This document shows positions 1-8,597 of a stretch of 64,000 nt of DNA, piece by piece (the first letter of the stretch is position 1; each line of letters begins with the position of its first letter). Location of the stretch: contig NC_013522.1 of assembly GCF_000024905.1 (NCBI RefSeq), positions 868,001-932,000 of the forward strand, read 5' to 3'. The stretch is from Thermanaerovibrio acidaminovorans DSM 6589. GTDB lineage: Bacteria > Synergistota > Synergistia > Synergistales > Synergistaceae. The notes under the pieces were generated by a model. It was not told the DNA's origin. It ran no database searches and worked only from the letters and a program-made list of their open reading frames with translations. Position numbers and translations under genes: made by a program.

Positions 1-1
1 T

Positions 2-202
2 AGGGCCCCCTACTTCTCCCCCAGCTCTCCGGAGGTGGACATCCTGTCCCCTGTGAAGGTGCCCCCTAAGGGGGAGTTCGCGCCGAGGCCCGACGGTGAG
101 TTCCAGTTGCCAGTGCCGCCCCTGGGGACCGTATGGGGCATGACCGCCAGGGTCTTGATGGACCTGGCGAAGCTGGTGGGAGAGCTGAGTTGGCCCTTCT
201 AG
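2..202 (+). CDS. C-terminal end of an unidentified protein (cut by window edge)
   Basis: Only the last 66 residues are present, in an open frame that runs in from the window edge and stops 13 bases inside nfo. The visible part is rich in proline and ends in a leucine-rich segment with two tryptophans (GTVWGMTARVLMDLAKL, then SWPF). I recognise no motif. Its stop overlaps the start of nfo, so the two genes are probably cotranscribed and translationally coupled. The function is unknown, and the case for it being real rests on the open frame, the codon use and the overlap. Confidence 0.5.
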   Translation, partial: RAPYFSPSSPEVDILSPVKVPPKGEFAPRPDGEFQLPVPPLGTVWGMTARVLMDLAKLVGELSWPF

Positions 203-1023
203 GCTGCCACGTATCCATAGAGGGTGGGGTATGGCGGGCCATCGAACGGGGGGATTCTCTTGGCTGCAGGGCCATACAGATCTTCACCAAGAACCAGCTC
301 CAGTGGATGTCGTCACCGATTCCCCTGGACGTGGCGGAGCGCTTCTACAGGGCCTGGAGGGCAAGCGGCATCGTCGAGGTGGTGTCCCATGCCTCCTACC
401 TGATAAACCTGGCATCCCATGATCCGGTGCTTTGGAAGAGGAGCGTGGAAGCCCTGACATACGAGGCCCAGCGTTGCCTTGATTTGGGCATAGGGCTCCT
501 GGTCTTTCACCCGGGCCATCACGGGGGGGCAGGCTACCAGGTGGGGATGGAATGGCTCGAGAGGGGTATCCAGCAGGTGCTTGAGGCAATCCCCCTTGGG
601 GTCAGGTTGCTTTTGGAGCCCTCGGCGGGCCAGGGCACGTCGGTTGGTTTCGTTCTGAAGGACTGTGTCGAGCTGTGTCATCGAATTGGGTACGAGAGGT
701 TGGGGCTTTGTCTCGATACCTGCCACCTGTTCGCCGCCGGGTATGATTTTAGGACCCCGGGTGGGTACGACCGGTTGTTGAGATCTCTTGGGGACCGGGG
801 GACGCGGCTGGTGGGATGCTGGCATCTGAACGATTCCAAGGACCCCAAGGGATCCAGGAAGGACAGGCACCAGCGGGTGGGGATCGGCACCATCGGTCTT
901 GCCCCATTCCAGATGATCCTGTCGGACCCCAGGTTTCATGCGGTGCCCGCCATAGTGGAGGCTCCGCCTTCGACGGTGGCGGAGGACCTGGCCCTCTTGA
1001 ACAAGCTGATGGGGCTGGGCTAG
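190..1023 (+). CDS. nfo: deoxyribonuclease IV (AP endonuclease, Nfo family)
   Basis: Endonuclease IV cuts DNA 5' of abasic sites in base excision repair, using three zinc ions in a TIM barrel. The metal ligands of the family are visible: H67 (SHASYLIN), H107 (FHPGHH), E143 (LLEPSAGQG), D176 and H179 (CLDTCHLFAAGYD), H212 (WHLNDSKD), D225 and H227 (KDRHQR) and E257 (IVEAPP). At 277 residues it has the usual family length. The TTG start is chosen because the conserved N-terminus (LGCHVSIEGG) begins right after it and a GGGAG ribosome site lies just upstream. A longer frame to position 133 would add 19 residues unlike the family. It overlaps the preceding gene by 13 bases. Confidence 0.93.
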   Translation: MALLGCHVSIEGGVWRAIERGDSLGCRAIQIFTKNQLQWMSSPIPLDVAERFYRAWRASGIVEVVSHASYLINLASHDPVLWKRSVEALTYEAQRCLDLGIGLLVFHPGHHGGAGYQVGMEWLERGIQQVLEAIPLGVRLLLEPSAGQGTSVGFVLKDCVELCHRIGYERLGLCLDTCHLFAAGYDFRTPGGYDRLLRSLGDRGTRLVGCWHLNDSKDPKGSRKDRHQRVGIGTIGLAPFQMILSDPRFHAVPAIVEAPPSTVAEDLALLNKLMGLG

Positions 1024-1065
1024 GGGGGAATCCCTAAAGGTGGCCTTGATTGGGAGGTGTGCCTA

Positions 1066-2160
1066 ATGAACTGTGCTCCCGTGATGTCCGTTTGCTTGGA
1101 GACGGTACGCTTCAACGCTTCCCAGGTGGCCTCCCTGGCTGGAAGGGTTGGAGTCTCCATCTGGGGGGTCACCAAGGGGCTATGCGGTGAGCCGTCCCTG
1201 GCCAGGGCCATGGTGGACGGGGGTTGCGAGGCCATAGGGGACAGCCGGGTCCGCAACTTGGCCCATATGAAGGCCGCCGGGGTAGATGCTCCCATGTATC
1301 TTATCCGGATTCCCATGTTGAGCGAGATCCCCTGGATGCTGGAGGTGGCCGATGGTTGCCTGGTGTCCTCTCTGGAGACCCTGGAGGTGATAGAGGGACA
1401 CTGTGCCGCCCAAAGACGGGTTTTTCAAGTGGTCCTCATGTTCGATCTGGGAGATCTAAGGGAGGGTTTCATGCCCCAGATGGCGGAGGATGTGGGGCGT
1501 TTCTGTTCTTCCCTATCTTGGGTTAGGGTCATTGGGGTTGGCACTAACCTGGGATGCTTCGGCGGGGTTTTGGCCACCAGGGTTAATCAGCTGGAGCTGT
1601 TGGATGTGGCCTCGGTGGTCCGGCGGGAGTCGGGTTTCGATGTCCCTCTGGTCTCCGGGGGAGGTACTTTGGCCCTGCCCCTTCTGGAGACCGGCCAGAT
1701 GCCCCAAGGGGTCAACAACCTGAGGGTCGGTGAGGGTATCATCCTGGGAACAGACTCCACCAACGGGCGAGACGTCCCCTATCTCCGCCAGGATGGGGTT
1801 GAGCTGGCTGCCCAGGTGGTGGAGCTGCGCAGGAAACCATCGGTTCCCAGGGGTGAGTTGGGCCGAGATGCCTTCGGCCAAGTTCCATCCTTCGTCGATA
1901 GGGGAGAACGGCTCCGGGCCATACTTGCGTTGGGGCGTCAAGACACCCGGCCCGAGGGGCTTACCCCGCTGAATGATGGGGTCCTAATACTGGGGGCCTC
2001 CAGCGATCACATGATATGCGATGTGGAGGACGCCTCCCATGTGTCCCTGGGGGGGACCTTGCGGTTCAGGCCAAACTACGGGGCCATGCTCCAGGGGGCC
2101 ACGTCTCCCTACGTTAGGAAGGAGTTCCTAGATGGGGCTGGTGGCCTTGAGGCCCCTTGA
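1066..2160 (+). CDS. PLP-dependent racemase, ornithine/alanine racemase family
   Basis: This is a fold-type III PLP enzyme of the alanine racemase N-terminal domain group. The N-terminal barrel begins with a strand and the PLP lysine motif GVTKGLCG (K37), followed by ARAMVDGGCEAIGDSRVRN. GVTKG-C-G with G-ADSR is typical of the ornithine racemase (Orr) and YhfX-like branch; the N-terminal-domain-only YggS proteins are much shorter. At 364 residues it has a second domain with GTLRFRPNYGAML near the end. The substrate (ornithine, alanine or other) cannot be read from sequence. ATG at 1066 follows a GGGAGG site by 8 bases; ATG at 1084 is an alternative. It lies between nfo and cdaA in the same direction. 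Confidence 0.75.
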   Translation: MNCAPVMSVCLETVRFNASQVASLAGRVGVSIWGVTKGLCGEPSLARAMVDGGCEAIGDSRVRNLAHMKAAGVDAPMYLIRIPMLSEIPWMLEVADGCLVSSLETLEVIEGHCAAQRRVFQVVLMFDLGDLREGFMPQMAEDVGRFCSSLSWVRVIGVGTNLGCFGGVLATRVNQLELLDVASVVRRESGFDVPLVSGGGTLALPLLETGQMPQGVNNLRVGEGIILGTDSTNGRDVPYLRQDGVELAAQVVELRRKPSVPRGELGRDAFGQVPSFVDRGERLRAILALGRQDTRPEGLTPLNDGVLILGASSDHMICDVEDASHVSLGGTLRFRPNYGAMLQGATSPYVRKEFLDGAGGLEAP

Positions 2161-2182
2161 TTCAAGCTGGAGGTAGGCTGGT

Positions 2183-3010
2183 TTGTTCATACCAAAGCTC
2201 AGGTGGCAAGACGTACTGGACATCTTCATAATCGCCTTCATAGTTTACAAGCTACTGATCCTGGTGGTGGGAACCAGGGCGGTGCAGTTGCTGAAGGGGC
2301 TGATGGTCCTTGGGTTGACCGCCGCCATGGCGAACCTGTTGGAGCTCAAGGCCCTCACGTGGTTGCTCTCCAGGCTCTTTCAGGCCATGTTGATAGCCAT
2401 ACCGATCCTTTTCCAGCCGGAGCTCCGTCGGGTCCTGGAGGAGCTTGGCAGGGGACATCTGTGGAAGATGAGGAAGGGGCAGGAGCGGCTGGAGGCCCTG
2501 GCGGAGGAAGTGTTGAGGGCCATCCTCTACCTGGCCAGCGAGAGGATAGGGGCCCTGCTGGTCCTTCAGCGGGAGACGGGACTCAAGGAGATATGGAGGT
2601 CCGCGGTTCCCATAAAGGCCCAACCCTCCCAGGAGCTGTTGGTGTCCCTCTTCTGGCCCGGGAACCCGCTCCACGATGGGGCGGTGATTTTGGACCGGGG
2701 AACGGTCATAGCCGCCTCCTGCTACCTTCCGTTGACGGAGAAGAGCGACCTGTCCCGCTGGTACGGGACCCGACACCGGGCGGCCCTGGGCGTCACGGAG
2801 ATATCGGACGCCATAGCCATAGTGGTCTCCGAGGAGCGTGGGGAGGTATCCTTGGCGGTCAGCGGTAGGCTATCCAAGCCCCTCAAGGAGGATCAGTTGA
2901 GGAAGCTCCTCATACACTACTTCCGCGGCAAGGAGGAACCCAAGTCCTTCTTCGATCGCTTCCGGCAGAGCCTAAATGACGAGGACCTGGTGGTGGAGGA
3001 TGAAGATTAA
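2183..3010 (+). CDS. cdaA: diadenylate cyclase CdaA (c-di-AMP synthase)
   Basis: CdaA condenses two ATP molecules to cyclic di-AMP at the membrane. Three hydrophobic segments fill roughly residues 10-78. A DisA-N catalytic domain follows, with the two signature motifs DGA (165-167, in LHDGAVILD) and RHR (197-199, in GTRHRAALG). The 275-residue length matches CdaA/YbbP. The TTG start follows a GGAGGTAGG site. The downstream genes cdaR and glmM complete the well-known cdaA-cdaR-glmM set, in which GlmM and CdaR modulate the cyclase in Firmicutes. That regulation is assumed here from homology. The last codons overlap the start of cdaR. Confidence 0.95.
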   Translation: MFIPKLRWQDVLDIFIIAFIVYKLLILVVGTRAVQLLKGLMVLGLTAAMANLLELKALTWLLSRLFQAMLIAIPILFQPELRRVLEELGRGHLWKMRKGQERLEALAEEVLRAILYLASERIGALLVLQRETGLKEIWRSAVPIKAQPSQELLVSLFWPGNPLHDGAVILDRGTVIAASCYLPLTEKSDLSRWYGTRHRAALGVTEISDAIAIVVSEERGEVSLAVSGRLSKPLKEDQLRKLLIHYFRGKEEPKSFFDRFRQSLNDEDLVVEDED

Positions 3011-4226
3011 AACTGGAAGGGCAAAACAGTGGTTTTACTCCCGGCTGTCGATTCAGATCCTATCACTGATAATCGCCGTGGCGGTGTGGTTCTTCGTATC
3101 CTGGGATCACAGCTCAAAGGGGTATAGGACCATGAACCTGCCCATTAGGGTGGTGGGGGCAGGGGAGGCCCTTGTGGTGAGCCCCAGCGCTACCGCCATT
3201 GAGGCCCGTCTCTTCGGCGACATGACGGTTCTTTCCCAACTGGACTCGGGGGCCCTGGACTGTGTCATCGACGTCTCCGGCCTTCCTCAGGGGAGCTACC
3301 AACTCACCCCCAGGATCGATCTGCCCAAGGGGGTGGACAGCGTGTCCTTCCGTCCCCAGTTCGTGGTAGTTCGGATATTGAAGAGATCGTCCAGGAGCCT
3401 TCCGGTGAGGATAGACTTCGGCAGGGACTTCCCGAACGGTTTAAACCTATCTACCGCTTCGGTGAACCCCAAACGGGTGTCGGTCACCGGCACCGATGAG
3501 GAGCTATCCGCGGTGGACTTCGCCCGGGTGGTGGTACCCTACGAGGATTTCGCATCTGGTAGGCGGGTATTCCCGGTGGAGCTCATTTTCAAGGAGGGAA
3601 TGAAGCCTGAGCGGGATCTTGAGGTATCCCCCCGGGAGGTCACTTTGGACCTAATGGCCAGCTCTGATAAAATGGTTCGTCGAGTGCCCGTCAAGGCATC
3701 GGTGGAAGGGATACCTGATTGGGGGCTTTCGGTGGAGTCCGTAAAGGTCCAGCCCGAGTCGGTCCTCTTAGCCGGGCCCGAGGAGGCGTTGGCCAAGGTG
3801 GGGGAGATCTCGTTGCCACCGGTGAACGTGGACGGCGCCACCGGCGACTTCTCATCTTGGGTGCCGGTGGATCCCCAGGTGGAGGGGGTGTCGGTCCTGG
3901 GGACCGGCTTGGTCCAGGTTCAGGTCCGGTTCAGCAAGAGGTCCTCCAAGAAGGTCCTGAAGGGGGTCCCGGTTAGTATAAGGGGGGCTGAACCCGGTAG
4001 GTCCTGGTCGGTCCACCCCGAAGTGGTGGATGTGACCTTGGACGTGGGGAACGCGGATCAGTCGACTCTGGATGGTCTACCCTCCGACCTGGTGGAGGCC
4101 TACGTGGACGCCAGCAACGTGGTGGCCAGCCGCATATCTCTGCCGGTGCTGGTGAAGGTGAAGAGGGATTCCATATCACTCTCCTCCGTGGACCCCCAGA
4201 TGGTCCAACTGGTGGAGAAGAGATAG
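3000..4226 (+). CDS. cdaR: CdaR, YbbR-repeat regulator of CdaA
   Basis: A 408-residue protein with one N-terminal membrane anchor (about residues 15-35, IQILSLIIAVAVWFFVSW) and an extracytoplasmic region built from YbbR-type beta repeats. Repeated PVRV and PVRI openings at about 90-residue spacing suggest four repeats. The motif AVWFFVSWDHSSK after the anchor is typical of CdaR. It is known in Firmicutes to bind CdaA and tune c-di-AMP output. The ATG overlaps the cdaA stop by 11 bases; its GGAGG lies directly against the start codon, so an upstream in-frame ATG at 2976 is possible. It ends 19 bases before glmM. Confidence 0.88.
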   Translation: MKIKTGRAKQWFYSRLSIQILSLIIAVAVWFFVSWDHSSKGYRTMNLPIRVVGAGEALVVSPSATAIEARLFGDMTVLSQLDSGALDCVIDVSGLPQGSYQLTPRIDLPKGVDSVSFRPQFVVVRILKRSSRSLPVRIDFGRDFPNGLNLSTASVNPKRVSVTGTDEELSAVDFARVVVPYEDFASGRRVFPVELIFKEGMKPERDLEVSPREVTLDLMASSDKMVRRVPVKASVEGIPDWGLSVESVKVQPESVLLAGPEEALAKVGEISLPPVNVDGATGDFSSWVPVDPQVEGVSVLGTGLVQVQVRFSKRSSKKVLKGVPVSIRGAEPGRSWSVHPEVVDVTLDVGNADQSTLDGLPSDLVEAYVDASNVVASRISLPVLVKVKRDSISLSSVDPQMVQLVEKR

Positions 4227-4245
4227 GTTTTTAGGAGTGATTGAA

Positions 4246-5595
4246 TTGTCCGAGAGACGTTACTTCGGTACCGACGGTGTCAGAGACGTGGCCAACCGGG
4301 GGGCCATGACCCCCGAGATGGCCATGCGCCTTGGGATGGCCTACGTCAGGTTCCTCAAGGACAACGGAGTAAGTAGCCCCAGGGTGGTGGTGGGGAGGGA
4401 CACCCGGATATCGGGGCAGATGCTAGAGCTGGCCCTCTCAGCGGGGGTCGCGTCCATGGGGGCTTCGGTGATCTCCTTGGGGGTGATGCCCACCCCGGGG
4501 GTGAGCTTCGCCCTGACGCAGGGGATGGGGGACGGTGGGGCGGTGGTCAGCGCGTCCCACAACCCGGCAGAGTACAACGGCATTAAGTTCTTCGGCACCG
4601 ACGGCAGGAAGTTGCCGGATGAGCAAGAGGCCGCCATAGAGTCGTACCTGGAGGGGGATCTTGAGGACAGGCCAGTGGGGGTTGGCATGGGATCCTACCG
4701 GGAGGACGTCACCCTGGTGGAGGGCTACGCCAAGTGGTTGGTCTCCTGTTCAGGCGAGGCGAAGCCGCTAGGTAGGGGGGTCATCGATTGCGCCAACGGG
4801 GCCATCTGCCGGGTGGCCTCCAGGGTGTTCGACGGTTGGGACGTGACCTTCACCGGCAACGCCCCGGATGGGAACAACATAAACGACGGATGCGGGGTCA
4901 TGCACATGGAGAACCTCTCCCGCCTCGTTCGGGAAAGGAAGGCCCGGTTCGGCGTGGCCTTTGACGGGGACGCGGACAGGACCCTCCTCTGCGACTCCAA
5001 GGGCAGGGTTATAGACGGGGATCTGATGCTATGGGTGCTGGCCCGCTGGCTTCGGGCCCGGGGACAGTTGGGATCCGGTGTGGTGGCCACCGTGATGAGC
5101 AACATGGTCCTGGATGAGAAGCTGCGTCAGGAGGGGATAGCTCTCTTCCGTTGCCCCGTGGGTGACAGGTACGTCCTGGAGACCATGACGAGGGAGGGGG
5201 CCATGTTGGGTGGTGAGCAGTCGGGGCACGTGATCGTGTCCCCCTGGGTGGTAACCGGGGACGGGCTCTGCACCGCCCTCCTGTTCCTCCGGGCCTGCGT
5301 GGAGATGGGGGAGGACCTGGACTCCCTCTGCGATAGGTTCAAACCCTATCCCCAGAGGCTGATAAACATGAGGGTAAGGGACAAGGGGGAGGTGCTGGAT
5401 TCCCCCTTGCTCAGGACCGCGGTGAGCTCCGCGGAGGAGATCCTCGGCTCCTTGGGCCGGGTGTTCGTGAGGCCCTCGGGCACCGAGCCACTGGTGAGGA
5501 TCCTGTTGGAGGCCAGGGATGAGGCCCTCCTGGAGTCCTCCTCCCAGGTCTTCATGGGAGTGTTGGATAGGTTCCACGTCTCCGCCCACCGATGA
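4246..5595 (+). CDS. glmM: phosphoglucosamine mutase GlmM
   Basis: GlmM converts glucosamine-6-phosphate to glucosamine-1-phosphate for UDP-GlcNAc synthesis. The conserved opening RYFGTDGVRD is present. The phosphoserine loop is VVSASHNP (S104), the magnesium loop is FDGDADR near residue 240, the sugar loop is GGEQSGH, and the phosphate loop RPSGTEPLVR is near the C-terminus. The 449-residue length is standard. TTG at 4246 sits 8 bases after TAGGAG and gives the usual short N-terminus; a GTG at 4237 overlaps that ribosome site and is less likely. The gene is part of cdaA-cdaR-glmM, and its product supplies the wall pathway in the dcw cluster further along. Confidence 0.95.
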   Translation: MSERRYFGTDGVRDVANRGAMTPEMAMRLGMAYVRFLKDNGVSSPRVVVGRDTRISGQMLELALSAGVASMGASVISLGVMPTPGVSFALTQGMGDGGAVVSASHNPAEYNGIKFFGTDGRKLPDEQEAAIESYLEGDLEDRPVGVGMGSYREDVTLVEGYAKWLVSCSGEAKPLGRGVIDCANGAICRVASRVFDGWDVTFTGNAPDGNNINDGCGVMHMENLSRLVRERKARFGVAFDGDADRTLLCDSKGRVIDGDLMLWVLARWLRARGQLGSGVVATVMSNMVLDEKLRQEGIALFRCPVGDRYVLETMTREGAMLGGEQSGHVIVSPWVVTGDGLCTALLFLRACVEMGEDLDSLCDRFKPYPQRLINMRVRDKGEVLDSPLLRTAVSSAEEILGSLGRVFVRPSGTEPLVRILLEARDEALLESSSQVFMGVLDRFHVSAHR

Positions 5596-5616
5596 TCGAG
5601 GAGGAGGTTTCAGGTG

Positions 5617-6498
5617 ATGGGATGTTCTAGCGCTCCGTTGAGGCACTGCCTTTTCCCGGTTGCTGGTCTAGGTACCCGGTTCCTTCCCGCCACCAAGGAG
5701 ACCCCCAAGGAGATGCTGCCTCTTATAGATCGACCCCTGATCCACTACGGGGTGGAGGAGGCGTGTGGCGCCGGGTGCAGGGACGTGGTGTTCGTGACCG
5801 GCAGGGGCAAGCGGTCCATCGAGGACTACTTCGACAGGTCCCCGGACCTGGAGGGGCTCCTTGAGACCAGGGGAAAGTTGGACCTGGCGGAGATGGTTAG
5901 GGGCATAAGCGAGATGGCCCGGTTCTCCTATGTCAGGCAGTCGGAGCCCCTGGGGCTAGGTCACGCGGTGCTCTGCGGAAGGACCTGTTGCAACGGGGAT
6001 CACTTCGGCGTCATACTTCCCGACGACGTGATCCTCTCCCATGTCCCAGTCCTGGCTCAGCTGGACCAGGTCAGGCTCCGGTTCGGCGGCTCCGTGCTTG
6101 CCCTTGAGGAGGTTTCGGAGGAGGACACCTCCAGGTACGGCATCGTTGACGCGGAGGACCTGGGGGGAGGGGTTTTCAGGATAAGGGACCTGGTGGAGAA
6201 GCCGGATCCCAAGGATGCCCCCAGCAGGTTGGCCATAATGGGACGGTACGTGCTGTCCAGCCGGATCTTCGATCACTTGGAGCGGGTCTTACCCGGTTCC
6301 GGCGGAGAGATACAGCTGACCGACGGTCTGAAATCGCTCCTCTCGGAGGAGCCCATCTATGGGTACATCTATCAGGGAGAGCGACTTGACTGCGGTACCA
6401 AGGAGGGGTGGCTCAAGGCCACGGTCACCATGGCCCTGAGGGATCGGGGGTTGCGGGAGATAGTGATGGATGTCCTCCGATCGGAGGGGGTGATTTAA
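5617..6498 (+). CDS. galU: UTP-glucose-1-phosphate uridylyltransferase GalU
   Basis: GalU makes UDP-glucose from UTP and glucose-1-phosphate. The nucleotide-binding motif GLGTRFLPATKETPKEM near the N-terminus, the GVEEACGAG segment and the VEKPDPKDAPS loop near residue 190 are diagnostic for bacterial GalU of the GalF/GtaB group. The 293-residue length is normal. A strong GAGGAGG lies 9 bases before the ATG; a GTG one codon earlier could also serve. It follows glmM by 21 bases, so both sugar-nucleotide steps are likely on one transcript. It is separated from glmS by a 225-base leader that holds a ribozyme. Confidence 0.92.
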   Translation: MGCSSAPLRHCLFPVAGLGTRFLPATKETPKEMLPLIDRPLIHYGVEEACGAGCRDVVFVTGRGKRSIEDYFDRSPDLEGLLETRGKLDLAEMVRGISEMARFSYVRQSEPLGLGHAVLCGRTCCNGDHFGVILPDDVILSHVPVLAQLDQVRLRFGGSVLALEEVSEEDTSRYGIVDAEDLGGGVFRIRDLVEKPDPKDAPSRLAIMGRYVLSSRIFDHLERVLPGSGGEIQLTDGLKSLLSEEPIYGYIYQGERLDCGTKEGWLKATVTMALRDRGLREIVMDVLRSEGVI

Positions 6499-6548
6499 GG
6501 GCTTTCATAGGAGGGTGTATCTGATATACCAGCTGGCGGCCTTGGTTA

Positions 6549-6690
6549 AGCGCCTGATCCCCTTGCGGGGATGACGAGGTCGGGGTTGATCGATCCTTCG
6601 GCGGATACCCCGGGGTCCCGGGATGGGCCCTCAATCGCCGCCACAAAACCGGGGAGCGATTCCCGGCACAAAGGGCGGCGAAGTCCCGAT
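6549..6690 (+). ncRNA. glmS ribozyme (glucosamine-6-phosphate-activated self-cleaving riboswitch)
   Basis: The leader of glmS carries the conserved core of the glmS ribozyme in the correct order. These parts are the cleavage context A/GCGCC (cut predicted between A6549 and G6550), a short P1-type hairpin ATCCCC-TTGC-GGGGAT, GACGAGG at 6573-6579, the TTGATCGA..TTCGGCGGAT element at 6586-6606, and the downstream ACAAAGG.GGCGA element at about 6668-6681 that belongs to the 3' helices. Glucosamine-6-phosphate acts as cofactor, and cleavage lowers glmS expression. The GlmS ribosome site AAAGGAG (6708-6714) lies just after it. Exact ends are estimated. Confidence 0.88.
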
Positions 6691-6723
6691 GGTTTCTTGT
6701 GGTTGAGAAAGGAGAACGACTGC

Positions 6724-8550
6724 ATGTGTGGCGTGGTCGGTTACGTGGGGCCCCGCAAAGTTGTTGGTGTGATCTTGGAGGGGCTTCGTCGGTTGGAGTA
6801 CAGGGGATACGACTCGGCGGGCATGGCGGTTCACGATGGCTTCTCCATAAGGGTGGAGAAGGTGGTTGGCAAGGTATCGGACCTGGCGTCCCGGGTGGAG
6901 GGGATCAACCTGGATGGCACCCTTGGGGTTGGGCACACCCGATGGGCCACCCATGGCGGCGTAACCGGTGAGAACGCCCATCCCCACCGGGATCAGGACG
7001 GCAGGTTCGTCCTGGTTCACAACGGGATAGTGGAGAACTACCTGGACATAAGGGACCAGCTCGAGTCCCGGGGGGTGTCCTTCTATTCCCAGACGGACTC
7101 CGAGGTGGTGGTGAAGCTCCTGTCCCAGATATACGACGGGGACATGCTGAGATCCCTGACCGAGCTGGGAAGGCGTCTCGAGGGCTCCTACGCGCTGGTG
7201 ATCCTCTCTAAGGATGACCCCGGCGGGTTCTACTGCGTCAGGAAGGGCTCCCCCCTGGTCCTCGGGCTTACGGAGGGGGAGGGGTTCTGTGCCTCCGACG
7301 TGCCTCCGTTGCTTCCTTACACCAAGGACGTGATATATCTGGAGGAGGGAGATATCGCGGAGGTCCGCCCCGGATCGGTTAGGATATGGGATAAGGACGG
7401 GCGGCCGGTGGAGAGGCCCGTCCATAGGATTGATTGGGACGTATCCATGGCGGAGAAGGACGGGTACCCCCACTACATGGCCAAGGAGATCCACGAGCAG
7501 GGCACGGTGCTCAGGAGCACCCTGAAGGGCAGGCTATCCGAGTCGGGGGTGGATCTGGGGGATGACGTTCACTGGGATGGGGATTTCCTTCGCTCCCTGA
7601 GGCGGATCAATCTGGTTGCCTGTGGGACCTCCTACTATGCCTGCCTGGTGGCTGAGCGGGTCCTGGAGCGGTGGACTTCGTTGGACGTTAAGGTGGACAT
7701 AGCCTCCGAGTACCGGTACCGGGACGTCAAGATAGGTGCCGACACGCTGGCGGTGTTCGTATCCCAGTCGGGGGAGACGGCGGACACCCTGGCGGCCCAG
7801 CGGAAGGTGAGGTCCTTGGGTGGAAGGTGCCTGGGGATAACGAACGTAAGGGGGTCCACCCTTGCCAGGGAGGTCCACGATCTCCTGCTCCTCAAGGCGG
7901 GGCCGGAGATAGGGGTGGCGGCCACCAAGACCTTCATGGGGCAGCTGGGGGCCCTGTACCTCCTGGCCCTGAAGTTGGGCTGGGAGAGGGGGGACCTGAA
8001 TCCAGTTGAGGCCAGCAGGCTGGCCTACGGGTTGCTAAAGCTACCCTATGAGGTGGAGAGGGTCCTTGAGAGGGATGGGGATGTCAAGGCGGCGGCGGAG
8101 AGGTTCTGCGGTTACGACGACTTCCTTTTCCTGGGTAGGGGCTTCTCCTATCCGATCGCCCTTGAGGGGGCCCTGAAGCTCAAGGAGATATCCTACGTCC
8201 ACGCGGAGGCCTATGCGGCGGGGGAGATGAAGCACGGTCCCATAGCGCTGTTGGAGCCAAACGTTCCGGTTATGGTGGTGATCCCCAAGGACGGGCTCTA
8301 CGAGAAGACCCTTTCTAACGTGCAGGAGGCCAGGGCTAGGAAGTCTCCCATAGTGGCGGTGGCCTCCGATGGGGACGATCTGATAGATCAGATGGCGGAT
8401 TGGGTGATCCGGATACCCAGATGTGAGGAGTGCTTCTCACCCTTCATCTCGGTGATCCCCCTGCAGCAGTTTGCTTACCACGTGGCCCAGTTGAGGGGTT
8501 GCGAGATAGATCAGCCCAGGAACCTGGCCAAGAGCGTCACAGTGGAGTAG
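6724..8550 (+). CDS. glmS: glutamine-fructose-6-phosphate aminotransferase GlmS
   Basis: GlmS makes glucosamine-6-phosphate from fructose-6-phosphate and glutamine, the first step to UDP-GlcNAc. The start is fixed by chemistry: the protein must begin Met-Cys, with C2 the glutaminase nucleophile (MCGVVGYVGPRK), and AAAGGAG lies 9 bases upstream. The longer open frame upstream runs through the ribozyme and is not coding. The glutaminase domain has HTRWATHG and HNGIVENY. The two SIS domains follow with CGTSYYA, SQSGETADT and EGALKLKEISY. The C-terminus ends PRNLAKSVTVE as usual. At 608 residues it is full length. Feedback control by the leader ribozyme is expected. Confidence 0.97.
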   Translation: MCGVVGYVGPRKVVGVILEGLRRLEYRGYDSAGMAVHDGFSIRVEKVVGKVSDLASRVEGINLDGTLGVGHTRWATHGGVTGENAHPHRDQDGRFVLVHNGIVENYLDIRDQLESRGVSFYSQTDSEVVVKLLSQIYDGDMLRSLTELGRRLEGSYALVILSKDDPGGFYCVRKGSPLVLGLTEGEGFCASDVPPLLPYTKDVIYLEEGDIAEVRPGSVRIWDKDGRPVERPVHRIDWDVSMAEKDGYPHYMAKEIHEQGTVLRSTLKGRLSESGVDLGDDVHWDGDFLRSLRRINLVACGTSYYACLVAERVLERWTSLDVKVDIASEYRYRDVKIGADTLAVFVSQSGETADTLAAQRKVRSLGGRCLGITNVRGSTLAREVHDLLLLKAGPEIGVAATKTFMGQLGALYLLALKLGWERGDLNPVEASRLAYGLLKLPYEVERVLERDGDVKAAAERFCGYDDFLFLGRGFSYPIALEGALKLKEISYVHAEAYAAGEMKHGPIALLEPNVPVMVVIPKDGLYEKTLSNVQEARARKSPIVAVASDGDDLIDQMADWVIRIPRCEECFSPFISVIPLQQFAYHVAQLRGCEIDQPRNLAKSVTVE

Positions 8551-8570
8551 AGGGGAAGCTGGTTGAGATA

Positions 8571-8597
8571 GAGGGGGGCCGATGTACGGCCCCCCTC
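8571..8597. terminator. palindromic hairpin between convergent genes
   Basis: A perfect 11-bp stem, GAGGGGGGCCG and CGGCCCCCCTC, with a 5-base loop lies between the end of glmS and the stop codon of the minus-strand secreted protein. Neither side has a strong T run, so its strength as an intrinsic terminator is uncertain. Position and symmetry suggest it serves both converging transcripts. Confidence 0.6.

Noticed and set aside
6571-6723. N-terminal extension of GlmS
   Set aside because: GlmS needs Cys at position 2 after Met removal, and this stretch is the ribozyme.
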